Shown: positions 9,432 through 15,824 of the stretch, piece after piece | Position numbering within the stretch: position 1 is the stretch's first letter | Layout: each line of letters opens with the position of its first letter | Source: Trinickia violacea | Lineage (GTDB): Bacteria; Pseudomonadota; Gammaproteobacteria; Burkholderiales; Burkholderiaceae | Direction: 5' to 3' | Assembly: GCF_005280735.1 (NCBI RefSeq) | Contig: NZ_CP040077.1 | Coordinates: forward strand, 2,480,001 to 2,544,000 | DNA length: 64,000 bases | The notes under the pieces: generated by a model | What the model was told of the DNA's origin: nothing | Database searches by the model: none | What the model saw: only the letters and a program-made list of their open reading frames with translations | Program-made: the position numbers and the translations under genes

Positions 9432-11054
9432 ATGACGCTGAATACGCTTCCCTCCTGGTCCTCGCTGCAAGCACACTACGAACAGATTCGCGACGCGCGC
9501 CTGCGCGACTGGTTCGCGGCCGGCCAGGATGCCTCGCCGACGCGCTCCGAGCGCTTCACGTTCGAAGGCGCGGGCCTTGCCGCCGACTTCTCGAAGAACC
9601 GCATCACCGACGAAACCCTGCGCCTCCTGGTGACGCTCGCGCGCGAAGCGGGCGTCGAGGCGCGCCGCGACGCGATGTTCGCGGGCGAAATCGTCAATCC
9701 GACCGAAGGCCGCGCGGCGCTCCACACCGCGCTGCGCGCGACGAGCGCGAGCGCCCCGTTCCACGCGGAAGTCGCTGCCGAACGCGCGAAGATGGCCGCG
9801 TTCGCGAACCAAGTGCGCGACGGGCATTGGACCGGCTACACCGGCAAGCGCATTCGTCACGTCGTCAACATCGGCATCGGCGGCTCGGACCTCGGGCCGA
9901 AGATGGTCGTCCACGCGCTGCATCATCTCGCGACGCCCGAGATCGCCACGCACTTCGTCTCGAACGTCGACGGCGCCGATCTCGCGCGCGTGCTCGAACA
10001 AGTCGACCCGGAGGAAACGCTCGCGATCATCGTCTCGAAGACCTTCACGACGCTCGAAACGATGACCAACGCGCTTTCGCTGCGCGACTGGTTCATCGCC
10101 AAAGGCTGTCCTGAGAGCGCGCTGGCGAAGCACTTCGTCGGCGTGTCGGCGAACCCGAACGAAGTGGTCAAGTTCGGCATCGCGAAGGAGAACGTGTTCG
10201 AAATGTGGGACTGGGTCGGCGGACGCTATTCGCTCTGGTCGGCGGTCGGCTTGTCGATCATGATCGCGATCGGCCCCGATCAGTTCGACGAACTGCTGGC
10301 CGGCGCCAACGACATGGACGAGCACTTCAAGAACGCGCCGCTCGAACGCAACCTGCCGGTGCTGATGGGACTGATCGGCATCTGGTATCGGAACTTCTTC
10401 GGCTCGCAGAGCTATCTGGTGGCGCCATACTCCGAAGCGCTGCACTTTCTGCCGTCCTATCTGCAGCAGCTCGAGATGGAGAGCAACGGCAAGTCCGCGC
10501 GGCTCGACGGCGCATTCGTCGACTATCCGACCTCCGCGGTCACGTGGGGCGAGCCGGGCACCAACGGCCAGCATGCGTTCTTCCAGATGCTGCACCAGGG
10601 CCCGACGATCGTGCCGATCGACTTCATCGCCGTGCTCACGCCTGAGCATCCGCTCGCGAGTCATCATCCGAAGCTGCTCGCGAACTGCTTTGCGCAAAGC
10701 GAAGCGCTGATGCTCGGACGCACGCTCGAGGAAGCGCACAAGGTGGCCGGCCCGGACAAGCCCGAGCTCGTGCCGCACCTGGTCTTCCCCGGCAACCGCC
10801 CGACGACGACCCTGCTGCTCGACGCGCTGACTGCCCGCTCCCTCGGCGCGTTGATCGCGCTCTACGAGCATAAGGTGCTCGTGCAGGCATCGGTCTGGAA
10901 TATCAACCCCTTCGATCAGTGGGGCGTGGAGCTTGGGAAGATTTTGGGCAAGGTCGTCGAAGCGGATCTGACTGCCGCATCGGTCGACGAGAAGAAGCAC
11001 GATTCGTCGACGTCGGCGCTGATCGCGCGCGCTCGCGCGGCGCTCAAGCGCTGA
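9432..11054 (+). CDS. pgi: Glucose-6-phosphate isomerase
   Basis: A 540-residue cytosolic enzyme interconverting glucose 6-phosphate and fructose 6-phosphate. Both family signatures are present: GGRYSLWSAVGLSI at about residues 260-273 and WNINPFDQWGVELGK at about 490-504, the latter with the catalytic lysine. The phosphate-binding SKTFTTLETM is also intact. Length matches the bacterial type. A 276-base gap upstream has no recognisable signal apart from GC-rich sequence. In Burkholderiaceae that lack phosphofructokinase, Pgi mainly feeds the Entner-Doudoroff route and polysaccharide precursors. This statement is family knowledge, not visible here. Confidence 0.97.
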   Translation: MTLNTLPSWSSLQAHYEQIRDARLRDWFAAGQDASPTRSERFTFEGAGLAADFSKNRITDETLRLLVTLAREAGVEARRDAMFAGEIVNPTEGRAALHTALRATSASAPFHAEVAAERAKMAAFANQVRDGHWTGYTGKRIRHVVNIGIGGSDLGPKMVVHALHHLATPEIATHFVSNVDGADLARVLEQVDPEETLAIIVSKTFTTLETMTNALSLRDWFIAKGCPESALAKHFVGVSANPNEVVKFGIAKENVFEMWDWVGGRYSLWSAVGLSIMIAIGPDQFDELLAGANDMDEHFKNAPLERNLPVLMGLIGIWYRNFFGSQSYLVAPYSEALHFLPSYLQQLEMESNGKSARLDGAFVDYPTSAVTWGEPGTNGQHAFFQMLHQGPTIVPIDFIAVLTPEHPLASHHPKLLANCFAQSEALMLGRTLEEAHKVAGPDKPELVPHLVFPGNRPTTTLLLDALTARSLGALIALYEHKVLVQASVWNINPFDQWGVELGKILGKVVEADLTAASVDEKKHDSSTSALIARARAALKR

Positions 11055-11080
11055 CGTTCTTTCTAGCGCGCGACGAGTAG

Positions 11081-11110
11081 CGGGCGAGGCAGCCGCGTGG
11101 CCCTCGCCCG
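11081..11110. other. Hairpin between convergent pgi and ABC ATPase genes
   Basis: Nine-base-pair inverted repeat CGGGCGAGG/CCTCGCCCG (11081-11089, 11102-11110). It sits where a bidirectional terminator is expected but lacks a T-tract on either side, so it may instead protect 3' ends or work with Rho. Confidence 0.45.
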
Positions 11111-11154
11111 TAGCGTATCGGCGCTCATCGAGAGCGCCGTCTTATGTTTGCCGC

Positions 11155-11841
11155 TCAAACGATGCGCCCCGCGTCGATCGTCACCGTCGTATCGCAGCGA
11201 CGCGCCAGCTCGACATCATGCGTCACCAGCACGAGCGTCGCGCCATTCGCACGATTCATCTTGAACATCAAATCGATCACCGCGTGACCGGTCGCGGCGT
11301 CGAGACTGCCTGTCGGTTCGTCGGCGAAGAGAATCGCCGGATGCGTGACGAATGCGCGCGCGAGCGCAACGCGCTGCTGCTCACCTCCCGACAACAGCTT
11401 CGGATAGTGCGTCGTCCGCTTCCCTAAGCCGACGTGCTCGAGCAGCTCGCGCGCCCGCGACGACGCATCGCGCGCCGACATCCCGCTTTGCAACTCGAGC
11501 GGCAGCATCACGTTCTCGAGCGCCGTGAGATGCGGCATCAGTTGGAACGACTGGAACACGAAGCCGACCGAGCCGTTTCGCAAGCCCGCCCGCTCGTCTT
11601 CCGAAAGCGTCGTCAGTTCATGGCCGAGCAGCCGAACCGAGCCCGAGCTCGCGCTGTCCAACCCCGCGAGCAAGCCGAGCAGCGTCGACTTCCCCGAGCC
11701 CGACGCGCCGACGATCGCCACGCTGCTGCCCGGCATGATCGACAAGTGGATATCATCGAGAATCGTCAGCTCGCCGGTGGCATCCTTGACCCTCTTGGAC
11801 AAACCCCGCACTTCAATGATCGGATCGGTATTTTTCAGCAT
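11155..11841 (-). CDS. ABC transporter ATP-binding protein, YbbA/LolD-like, without a permease gene
   Basis: A 228-residue ATPase of the MacB/LolD/YbbA group. Walker A is GASGSGKSTLL, the Q-loop lies in FVFQSFQLMPHLTALENV, the signature is LSGGEQQRVALARAF, Walker B is ILFADEPTGSLD, and the switch histidine is in VLVTHDVEL. The start is ATG at 11839-11841; further upstream codons are shadow. That start overlaps the ATG of tesA on the other strand. In E. coli the homologue ybbA is also divergent from tesA and is followed by the permease ybbP. Here the next gene is the convergent pgi, so the ATPase is an orphan. Its membrane partner must be encoded elsewhere or lost. Confidence 0.92.
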   Translation of the reverse strand: MLKNTDPIIEVRGLSKRVKDATGELTILDDIHLSIMPGSSVAIVGASGSGKSTLLGLLAGLDSASSGSVRLLGHELTTLSEDERAGLRNGSVGFVFQSFQLMPHLTALENVMLPLELQSGMSARDASSRARELLEHVGLGKRTTHYPKLLSGGEQQRVALARAFVTHPAILFADEPTGSLDAATGHAVIDLMFKMNRANGATLVLVTHDVELARRCDTTVTIDAGRIV

Positions 11842-12556
11842 GAAGAAGCGTCGATTGAATTTGCGCCCCCGCTCATCGAGCAAGCGGCGTTCCGCGTGCC
11901 GTGCATTGTGCGCCACGCTTTGTACCATGCTTGCCGGCACCGCGTTCGGCCCGGCGGCCGTGCATGCCGCGCTCGCCGCCAATGGCGCGCCCGCCAAGCC
12001 TGTGATCGTCGTGCTCGGCGACAGCATCTCGGCCGAATACGGGCTGCCGCGCGACACCGGCTGGGTGGCGCTGATGCGCCAGCGTCTTGCGGATGAGCGA
12101 ATCGATTATAGCGTCGCGAACGCGAGCATCAGCGGCGACACCACGAGCGGCGGACGCGCCCGCATGCCCGAATTGATGGAGCGCCTGAAGCCTTCCATCG
12201 TGATCGTCGAGCTCGGCGCCAACGACGCGCTGCGCGGCGTCCCGCTTTCGACGACCGAAGACAACCTGCGCACGATCATCGAACAGGCGCGCCAAGGACA
12301 CGCGAAAGTCGTGCTGATCGGGATGTACGTCCCCCCGAATTACGGCCTGGACTACACGCAGAAGTTCCACGGTCTCTACGGCACGCTATCGAAGGAAATG
12401 CACGTGCCGCTGGTGCCGTTTCTGCTCGCCGGCATCGAGAACAAACCGGAGATGTTCCAAGCCGATCAAATTCATCCGACGCAGCAGGCACAACCGGCAC
12501 TGCTGAATAACGTGTGGCCGACACTCAAGCCGTTATTGCACCCGGCGACTCGGTAA
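11840..12556 (+). CDS. tesA: Periplasmic SGNH-hydrolase esterase (TesA / arylesterase)
   Basis: A 238-residue esterase with an unusually basic N-terminus (MKKRRLNLRP...KRRSACR) followed by a hydrophobic stretch ending AAVHAALA, read as a signal peptide. The mature part has SGNH block I (VVLGDSISAEYGLP, nucleophile Ser in GDS), block II glycine in ISGDTTSGG, block III GANDALRG with the catalytic Asn, and block V DQIHPTQQAQ with the catalytic Asp-His. It hydrolyses acyl-CoA-like thioesters and aryl or acyl esters in the periplasm. The ATG (11840-11842) overlaps the start codon of the divergent ABC ATPase. A later ATG at 11929 would remove the charged part of the signal peptide and is less likely. 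It ends at the terminator at 12625-12665. Confidence 0.9.
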   Translation: MKKRRLNLRPRSSSKRRSACRALCATLCTMLAGTAFGPAAVHAALAANGAPAKPVIVVLGDSISAEYGLPRDTGWVALMRQRLADERIDYSVANASISGDTTSGGRARMPELMERLKPSIVIVELGANDALRGVPLSTTEDNLRTIIEQARQGHAKVVLIGMYVPPNYGLDYTQKFHGLYGTLSKEMHVPLVPFLLAGIENKPEMFQADQIHPTQQAQPALLNNVWPTLKPLLHPATR

Positions 12557-12624
12557 GAAGTATTACGAAACGCCGACATTTTGCGCCTATCACGCCGGAT
12601 CCGATTCGCTGAACGGACGGCAAT

Positions 12625-12665
12625 AAAAAAGGTTCTTCACGTCGAGTCGTGAAGAACCTTCTTTT
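12625..12665. terminator. Bidirectional intrinsic terminator between tesA and ppiD
   Basis: Thirteen-base-pair perfect stem, AAGGTTCTTCACG (12629-12641) with CGTGAAGAACCTT (12648-12660), a six-base loop, A-tract to the left and T-tract to the right. It serves the convergent tesA and ppiD. Confidence 0.93.
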
Positions 12666-12715
12666 ATAGCGTGCCGCGATCGCAAGCGCCTCTAACGAAG
12701 CGCTTGGACCGAAGA

Positions 12716-14647
12716 TCATTCGCCGCCGCTCTGCGACGAACCGAGATTGCCGTACAGCTTGACCTTCGAGCGCGCGCGCAGCGAATCGATATACGCCTGC
12801 ATCTCCAATTGCGCGTTCGCCTGCGCAATCTGCTGCTGGGCAGCCGCGAGCTTTTGCGGATCGATCGCCGGACCCGGCAGCACAGCGTTCACGCGATAGA
12901 TCGCATAGCCGTCAGCACCGAGATCGACGCCGACGTACGCCGGCAACTTCTGCGCATCGGCCTTGAATACGGCGCTCAACACGGCAGGCGGCACGCCTTG
13001 CGCGTCAGCGCGCGACACTTTCACTTCAGGCGAGAAACCCGTGGTCGACTTCGACTTCTGCAAGTCGGCGAGCTTCGCCGCGCCGTCCTTGCGCGCCAAT
13101 TCCACCGACTGTTCGGCGATGTACTTCTGCCGCACCGCGTCCTTGATCGTGTCGAGCGCCGGTACCGCGGCCGGTTTGTAGTCGGTCACGCGTGCGGCGA
13201 TCAACGTGCTGTTGCCGACATCGATCGCCTGCGTGTTGTTCTTGTCCTTCACCGAATCGCTCGCGAACACGGCGGCCAGGAACTTCGCATTGTTCAACGG
13301 GCTATCCGGCGGCATCGTTGCGTTGGGCTTCGGCGAGACGGTCGCCGTCTGGATCGGCAGCTTGTACTTGTCGGCGGCGGGCTGCAGGCTCTTTGCCTGC
13401 TCGTAGACGGTCGACGTGAAGCCGTCGGAGTCGTCCGAGAACGTCTTGGCAGCGAGTTGCGTCTTCAAGTCCTTCACGATGTCGTCCTTCACCGAGTCGA
13501 ACGGCTTCGTCAGGGACGGCTTGACGTCCGTCGCCTTCAAGATGAGGTAGCCGACATCGGTCGTCACCACATCGCTGATTTCATCCTTCTTCAGCTTGAA
13601 TGCGGCATCGTCGAACGCGGCGCCGCCGGCCATCATCTTCGGGCCGAAGTAGCCGAGATCGCCACCCTTCGCTGCCGACAACGGATCTTGCGAATTCTGC
13701 TCCGCGATCTTCGCGAACTGGTCGGGATGCGCCTTGACCTCGGCGAGCAACGCATCGGCCTTTTGCTTGGCCTTTGCCTTCTCATCCGCGCTCACGCCTT
13801 GCGGCGCCGAGATCAGGATCAGGCTCGCGCGCATTTGCGGCTGCGTCTCGTAGCGGGCGATGTTGTCGTCGTAGTACTTCTTCAAGTCGGCATCGCTCGG
13901 CTGGACCGACGCAGCAAGCGTCGCCGGCGACAGCACGAGATATTGAATCGTCGCCGTTTCCGGTGTTGCAAAATCGTTGCGATGGCTGTCGTAGTAGGAC
14001 GCGAGTTGAGCGTCGGTCGGCTGCACCTTCGACGCATAGTCGCTCGCGCGCAGCACCAACCCCTGCACGGCGCGCTGCTGCGAAGCGATGTCAGCCAGAT
14101 GCTGAGCGAGGCTCTTCGGCGTGAATGCGCTCGCTTGGATGCTATCCGGAATCTGCTCCATCGAGAGGCCGTAGCGCACACGCTCGTCGTATAGCTCCGG
14201 CGTCATGCCTTGCATCGCGAGCAATTGCTTGTAGCGGTCGACGTCGATCGAACCGTCCGGCTTGCGCAGCGACGAAATCACCGGGTCAGCGAGCAGCGCA
14301 CGGCGCACGGCATCGTCGGATGCCGTCAGATGCTCGCGTTGCGCCTCGTCGGCGAGCGAGCGCTGTTGAATCAAGCTATCCAGAATCTCTTGCCGACGCT
14401 CGGGCGTATCGATCATCTTCATGTCGAATTGGGCGCCAAGCATCTGGCGCGCCTGATCGATTTGTTGGCGCAACGTGTTGTCATACTCGACACGCGTGAT
14501 CTTGCGTCCGTTGACACTCGCGACATTCGCGCTTTCGTCGAAGAACCCACGGAAACCCTGAATGCCCACGAAGCCCAGCCCCGGCACGATGACGAGGATG
14601 AGCATGAACATCATCAGGCGCTTGTGATTGCGAAAGAAGTCGAGCAT
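12716..14647 (-). CDS. ppiD: PpiD-like membrane-anchored periplasmic folding factor
   Basis: A 643-residue protein with one N-terminal membrane anchor (MLDFFRNHKRLMMFMLILVIVPGLGFVG, about residues 10-29) and no cleavage site. Next come a SurA_N-like chaperone region (about 30-180, NGRKITRVEYDNTLRQQ...), a parvulin domain (about 260-360, MRASLILISAPQ ... GGDLGYFGPKMM) and a C-terminal second parvulin-like part. PpiD sits at the SecYEG exit and assists newly translocated proteins. In E. coli ppiD also lies right next to the lon/hupB cluster, and the same neighbourhood is kept here with two tRNA genes in between. The gene ends at the shared terminator at 12625-12665. Confidence 0.95.
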   Translation of the reverse strand: MLDFFRNHKRLMMFMLILVIVPGLGFVGIQGFRGFFDESANVASVNGRKITRVEYDNTLRQQIDQARQMLGAQFDMKMIDTPERRQEILDSLIQQRSLADEAQREHLTASDDAVRRALLADPVISSLRKPDGSIDVDRYKQLLAMQGMTPELYDERVRYGLSMEQIPDSIQASAFTPKSLAQHLADIASQQRAVQGLVLRASDYASKVQPTDAQLASYYDSHRNDFATPETATIQYLVLSPATLAASVQPSDADLKKYYDDNIARYETQPQMRASLILISAPQGVSADEKAKAKQKADALLAEVKAHPDQFAKIAEQNSQDPLSAAKGGDLGYFGPKMMAGGAAFDDAAFKLKKDEISDVVTTDVGYLILKATDVKPSLTKPFDSVKDDIVKDLKTQLAAKTFSDDSDGFTSTVYEQAKSLQPAADKYKLPIQTATVSPKPNATMPPDSPLNNAKFLAAVFASDSVKDKNNTQAIDVGNSTLIAARVTDYKPAAVPALDTIKDAVRQKYIAEQSVELARKDGAAKLADLQKSKSTTGFSPEVKVSRADAQGVPPAVLSAVFKADAQKLPAYVGVDLGADGYAIYRVNAVLPGPAIDPQKLAAAQQQIAQANAQLEMQAYIDSLRARSKVKLYGNLGSSQSGGE

Positions 14648-14697
14648 GCGTGAAGGAATGCGTTTGACAAAACGCCCGATATTACAACAGCGGGCAG

Positions 14698-14724
14698 AAA
14701 AAAAGGCGAACCGAAGTTCGCCTT
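14698..14724 (-). terminator. Intrinsic terminator of the tRNA-Asp transcript
   Basis: Stem GGCGAAC/GTTCGCC (14705-14711, 14716-14722) with a CGAA loop and a run of T on the minus strand, eleven bases beyond the tRNA-Asp 3' end. Confidence 0.88.
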
Positions 14725-14734
14725 CTAGGCAGAC

Positions 14735-14811
14735 TGGCGGAGTGGACGGGACTCGAACCCGCGACCCCCGGCGTGACAGGCCGGTATTCTAACCGACTGA
14801 ACTACCACTCC
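14735..14811 (-). tRNA. tRNA-Asp (anticodon GTC)
   Basis: Minus-strand cloverleaf of 77 bases including an encoded CCA. The acceptor stem is GGAGTGG/CCACTCC, the T-loop is GGTTCGAGTCC-like, and the anticodon loop CTGTCAC gives GTC. A terminator follows at 14698-14724. Confidence 0.97.
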
Positions 14812-15064
14812 TTGAACTTGCGCGCTGCGTTGCAACGTGAGCGAGTCGCCCTTTGCGTCTAGCCTTCTTTCGAGGCATCCGCTCGGGGAAACGAGCAGTA
14901 TACGACGAAAAGGGGACTGCGTCGAAGCCTTTGTCGGCTTCGGACCGCACTGGCCGACCCATACATCCGATCCATGAACTGGATCAACTCGATCCCACGT
15001 AGAACGAAGTGTTTGCCGTGTTCGAATGCGCCAACGCATCCGCGCCATGTCCGATTACGACGAC

Positions 15065-15103
15065 AATAAAAAACCCGCAGAGCCAATAGCCTTGCGGGTT
15101 TCT
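15065..15103 (-). terminator. Intrinsic terminator downstream of tRNA-Val
   Basis: Stem AAACCCGCA/TGCGGGTTT (15071-15079, 15093-15101) followed on the minus strand by T-rich sequence. It separates tRNA-Val from tRNA-Asp, so the two are separate transcripts. Confidence 0.85.
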
Positions 15104-15147
15104 AGCACTACCGGACGACGCGCTGTACCGTCGCGGGCGAAACGGAA

Positions 15148-15223
15148 TGGTGGGTGCTGAGAGGCTCGAACTCCCGACCTACGCCTTGTAAGGGCGCCGC
15201 TCTACCAACTGAGCTAAGCACCC
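15148..15223 (-). tRNA. tRNA-Val (anticodon TAC)
   Basis: Minus-strand cloverleaf of 76 bases with encoded CCA. The acceptor stem is GGGTGCT/AGCACCC, the D-arm is TTAGCTCAGTTGGTAGAGC, the anticodon loop CTTACAA gives TAC, and the T-arm is GGGAGTTCGAGCCTC. Confidence 0.97.
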
Positions 15224-15284
15224 ATCCCGTGTTTCGCAAGCGCTGGCTAACGACCGAAGCAAACCTCGTCAACCAGCGAGCCCG

Positions 15285-15557
15285 CTAGTTTAGCGCATCT
15301 TTCAGAGCTTTGCCAGGCCTAAACTTCGGAACTTTTGCTGCCTTGATCTTGATCGCCGCGCCGGTGCGAGGATTGCGGCCCGTGCGCGCCGTGCGCTTGC
15401 CGACGGCAAACGTACCGAAACCGACGAGCGTTACCGAGCCGCCCTTCTTCAACGTGCCTTTGACTCCTCCAATCACCGCATCGAGCGCACGTCCCGCTGC
15501 CGCTTTCGAAATGTCGGCTTGTTGCGCGATGTGGTCGATTAATTCCGTCTTATTCAT
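15285..15557 (-). CDS. hupB: HU-type histone-like DNA-binding protein
   Basis: A 90-residue HU beta-type protein. It has the dimerising helices (MNKTELIDHIAQQADISKAA) and the beta-arm with the GRNPRTG signature for minor-groove binding at bends and nicks. The start MNKTELI is chosen over an upstream in-frame codon because it is the invariant HU N-terminus. It lies downstream of lon on the same strand, as in E. coli. It has its own strong promoter (15648-15676) and a leader with a terminator-like hairpin (15593-15612), so it is probably controlled separately from lon. Confidence 0.97.
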   Translation of the reverse strand: MNKTELIDHIAQQADISKAAAGRALDAVIGGVKGTLKKGGSVTLVGFGTFAVGKRTARTGRNPRTGAAIKIKAAKVPKFRPGKALKDALN

Positions 15558-15592
15558 TCCAAGCCCCCGAGAATGGTTGTTGGGCAATCATG

Positions 15593-15612
15593 AAAAAAGC
15601 GCCATCAGGCGC
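15593..15612 (-). promoter_or_regulatory. Terminator-like hairpin in the hupB leader (possible attenuator)
   Basis: On the minus strand GCGCC-TGAT-GGCGC is followed at once by six T (15598 down to 15593), the form of a small intrinsic terminator. It lies between the predicted hupB promoter and the start codon, 35 bases upstream of the ATG. A second hairpin, GCAGGC/GCCTGC (15629-15645), lies just upstream and contains a GCGCC that could compete for the same GGCGC arm. Confidence 0.6.
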
Positions 15613-15647
15613 GGGAGAATAGAGCACAGCAGGCGCTGAGCCTGCCC

Positions 15648-15676
15648 ATTAGAAGTGGACGAAACACCCCTGTCAA
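15648..15676 (-). promoter_or_regulatory. Sigma-70 promoter of hupB
   Basis: Minus strand: TTGACA (15676-15671), a 17-base spacer, and TCTAAT (15653-15648). The -35 is consensus and the -10 has five of six matches. The predicted transcription start near 15641 gives a leader of about 84 bases. Confidence 0.75.
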
Positions 15677-15720
15677 CAAGGGTTGCGCCGGATTTGGAAT
15701 ACCTTTTTTAGATTTGTTTG

Positions 15721-15770
15721 ACAGCGTTGCATGGGACCCAAGTAAGCGCTAAAGCGCCAACTTGGGTCGA
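15721..15770 (-). repeat. Dispersed 50-bp palindromic repeat, copy 1
   Basis: On the minus strand it starts TCGACCCAAG, has the core GCGCTTTAGCGC, and ends GGGTCCCATGCAACGCTGT. Nine-base arms GACCCAAGT and ACTTGGGTC enclose the core, so it can fold into one long hairpin. It matches copy 2 (26187-26236) at 41 of 50 positions without gaps. It begins a few bases beyond the T-tract of the lon terminator and lies about 45 bases upstream of the hupB -35 box. Confidence 0.8.
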
Positions 15771-15773
15771 CAC

Positions 15774-15804
15774 AAAAAAAGCCCGGGGGCAAGCCCCGGG
15801 CTTT
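15774..15804 (-). terminator. Intrinsic terminator of lon
   Basis: Eleven-base-pair stem AAAGCCCGGGG/CCCCGGGCTTT (15778-15788, 15794-15804) with a five-base loop and seven T on the minus strand, 20 bases beyond the lon stop. Confidence 0.93.
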
Positions 15805-15824
15805 CGGTCCAGAACGACTGTCGT

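Noticed and set aside
12625..12665. The strong hairpin between tesA and ppiD as a small RNA gene
   Set aside because: The perfect stem with A and T tracts between convergent genes is fully explained as a bidirectional terminator.
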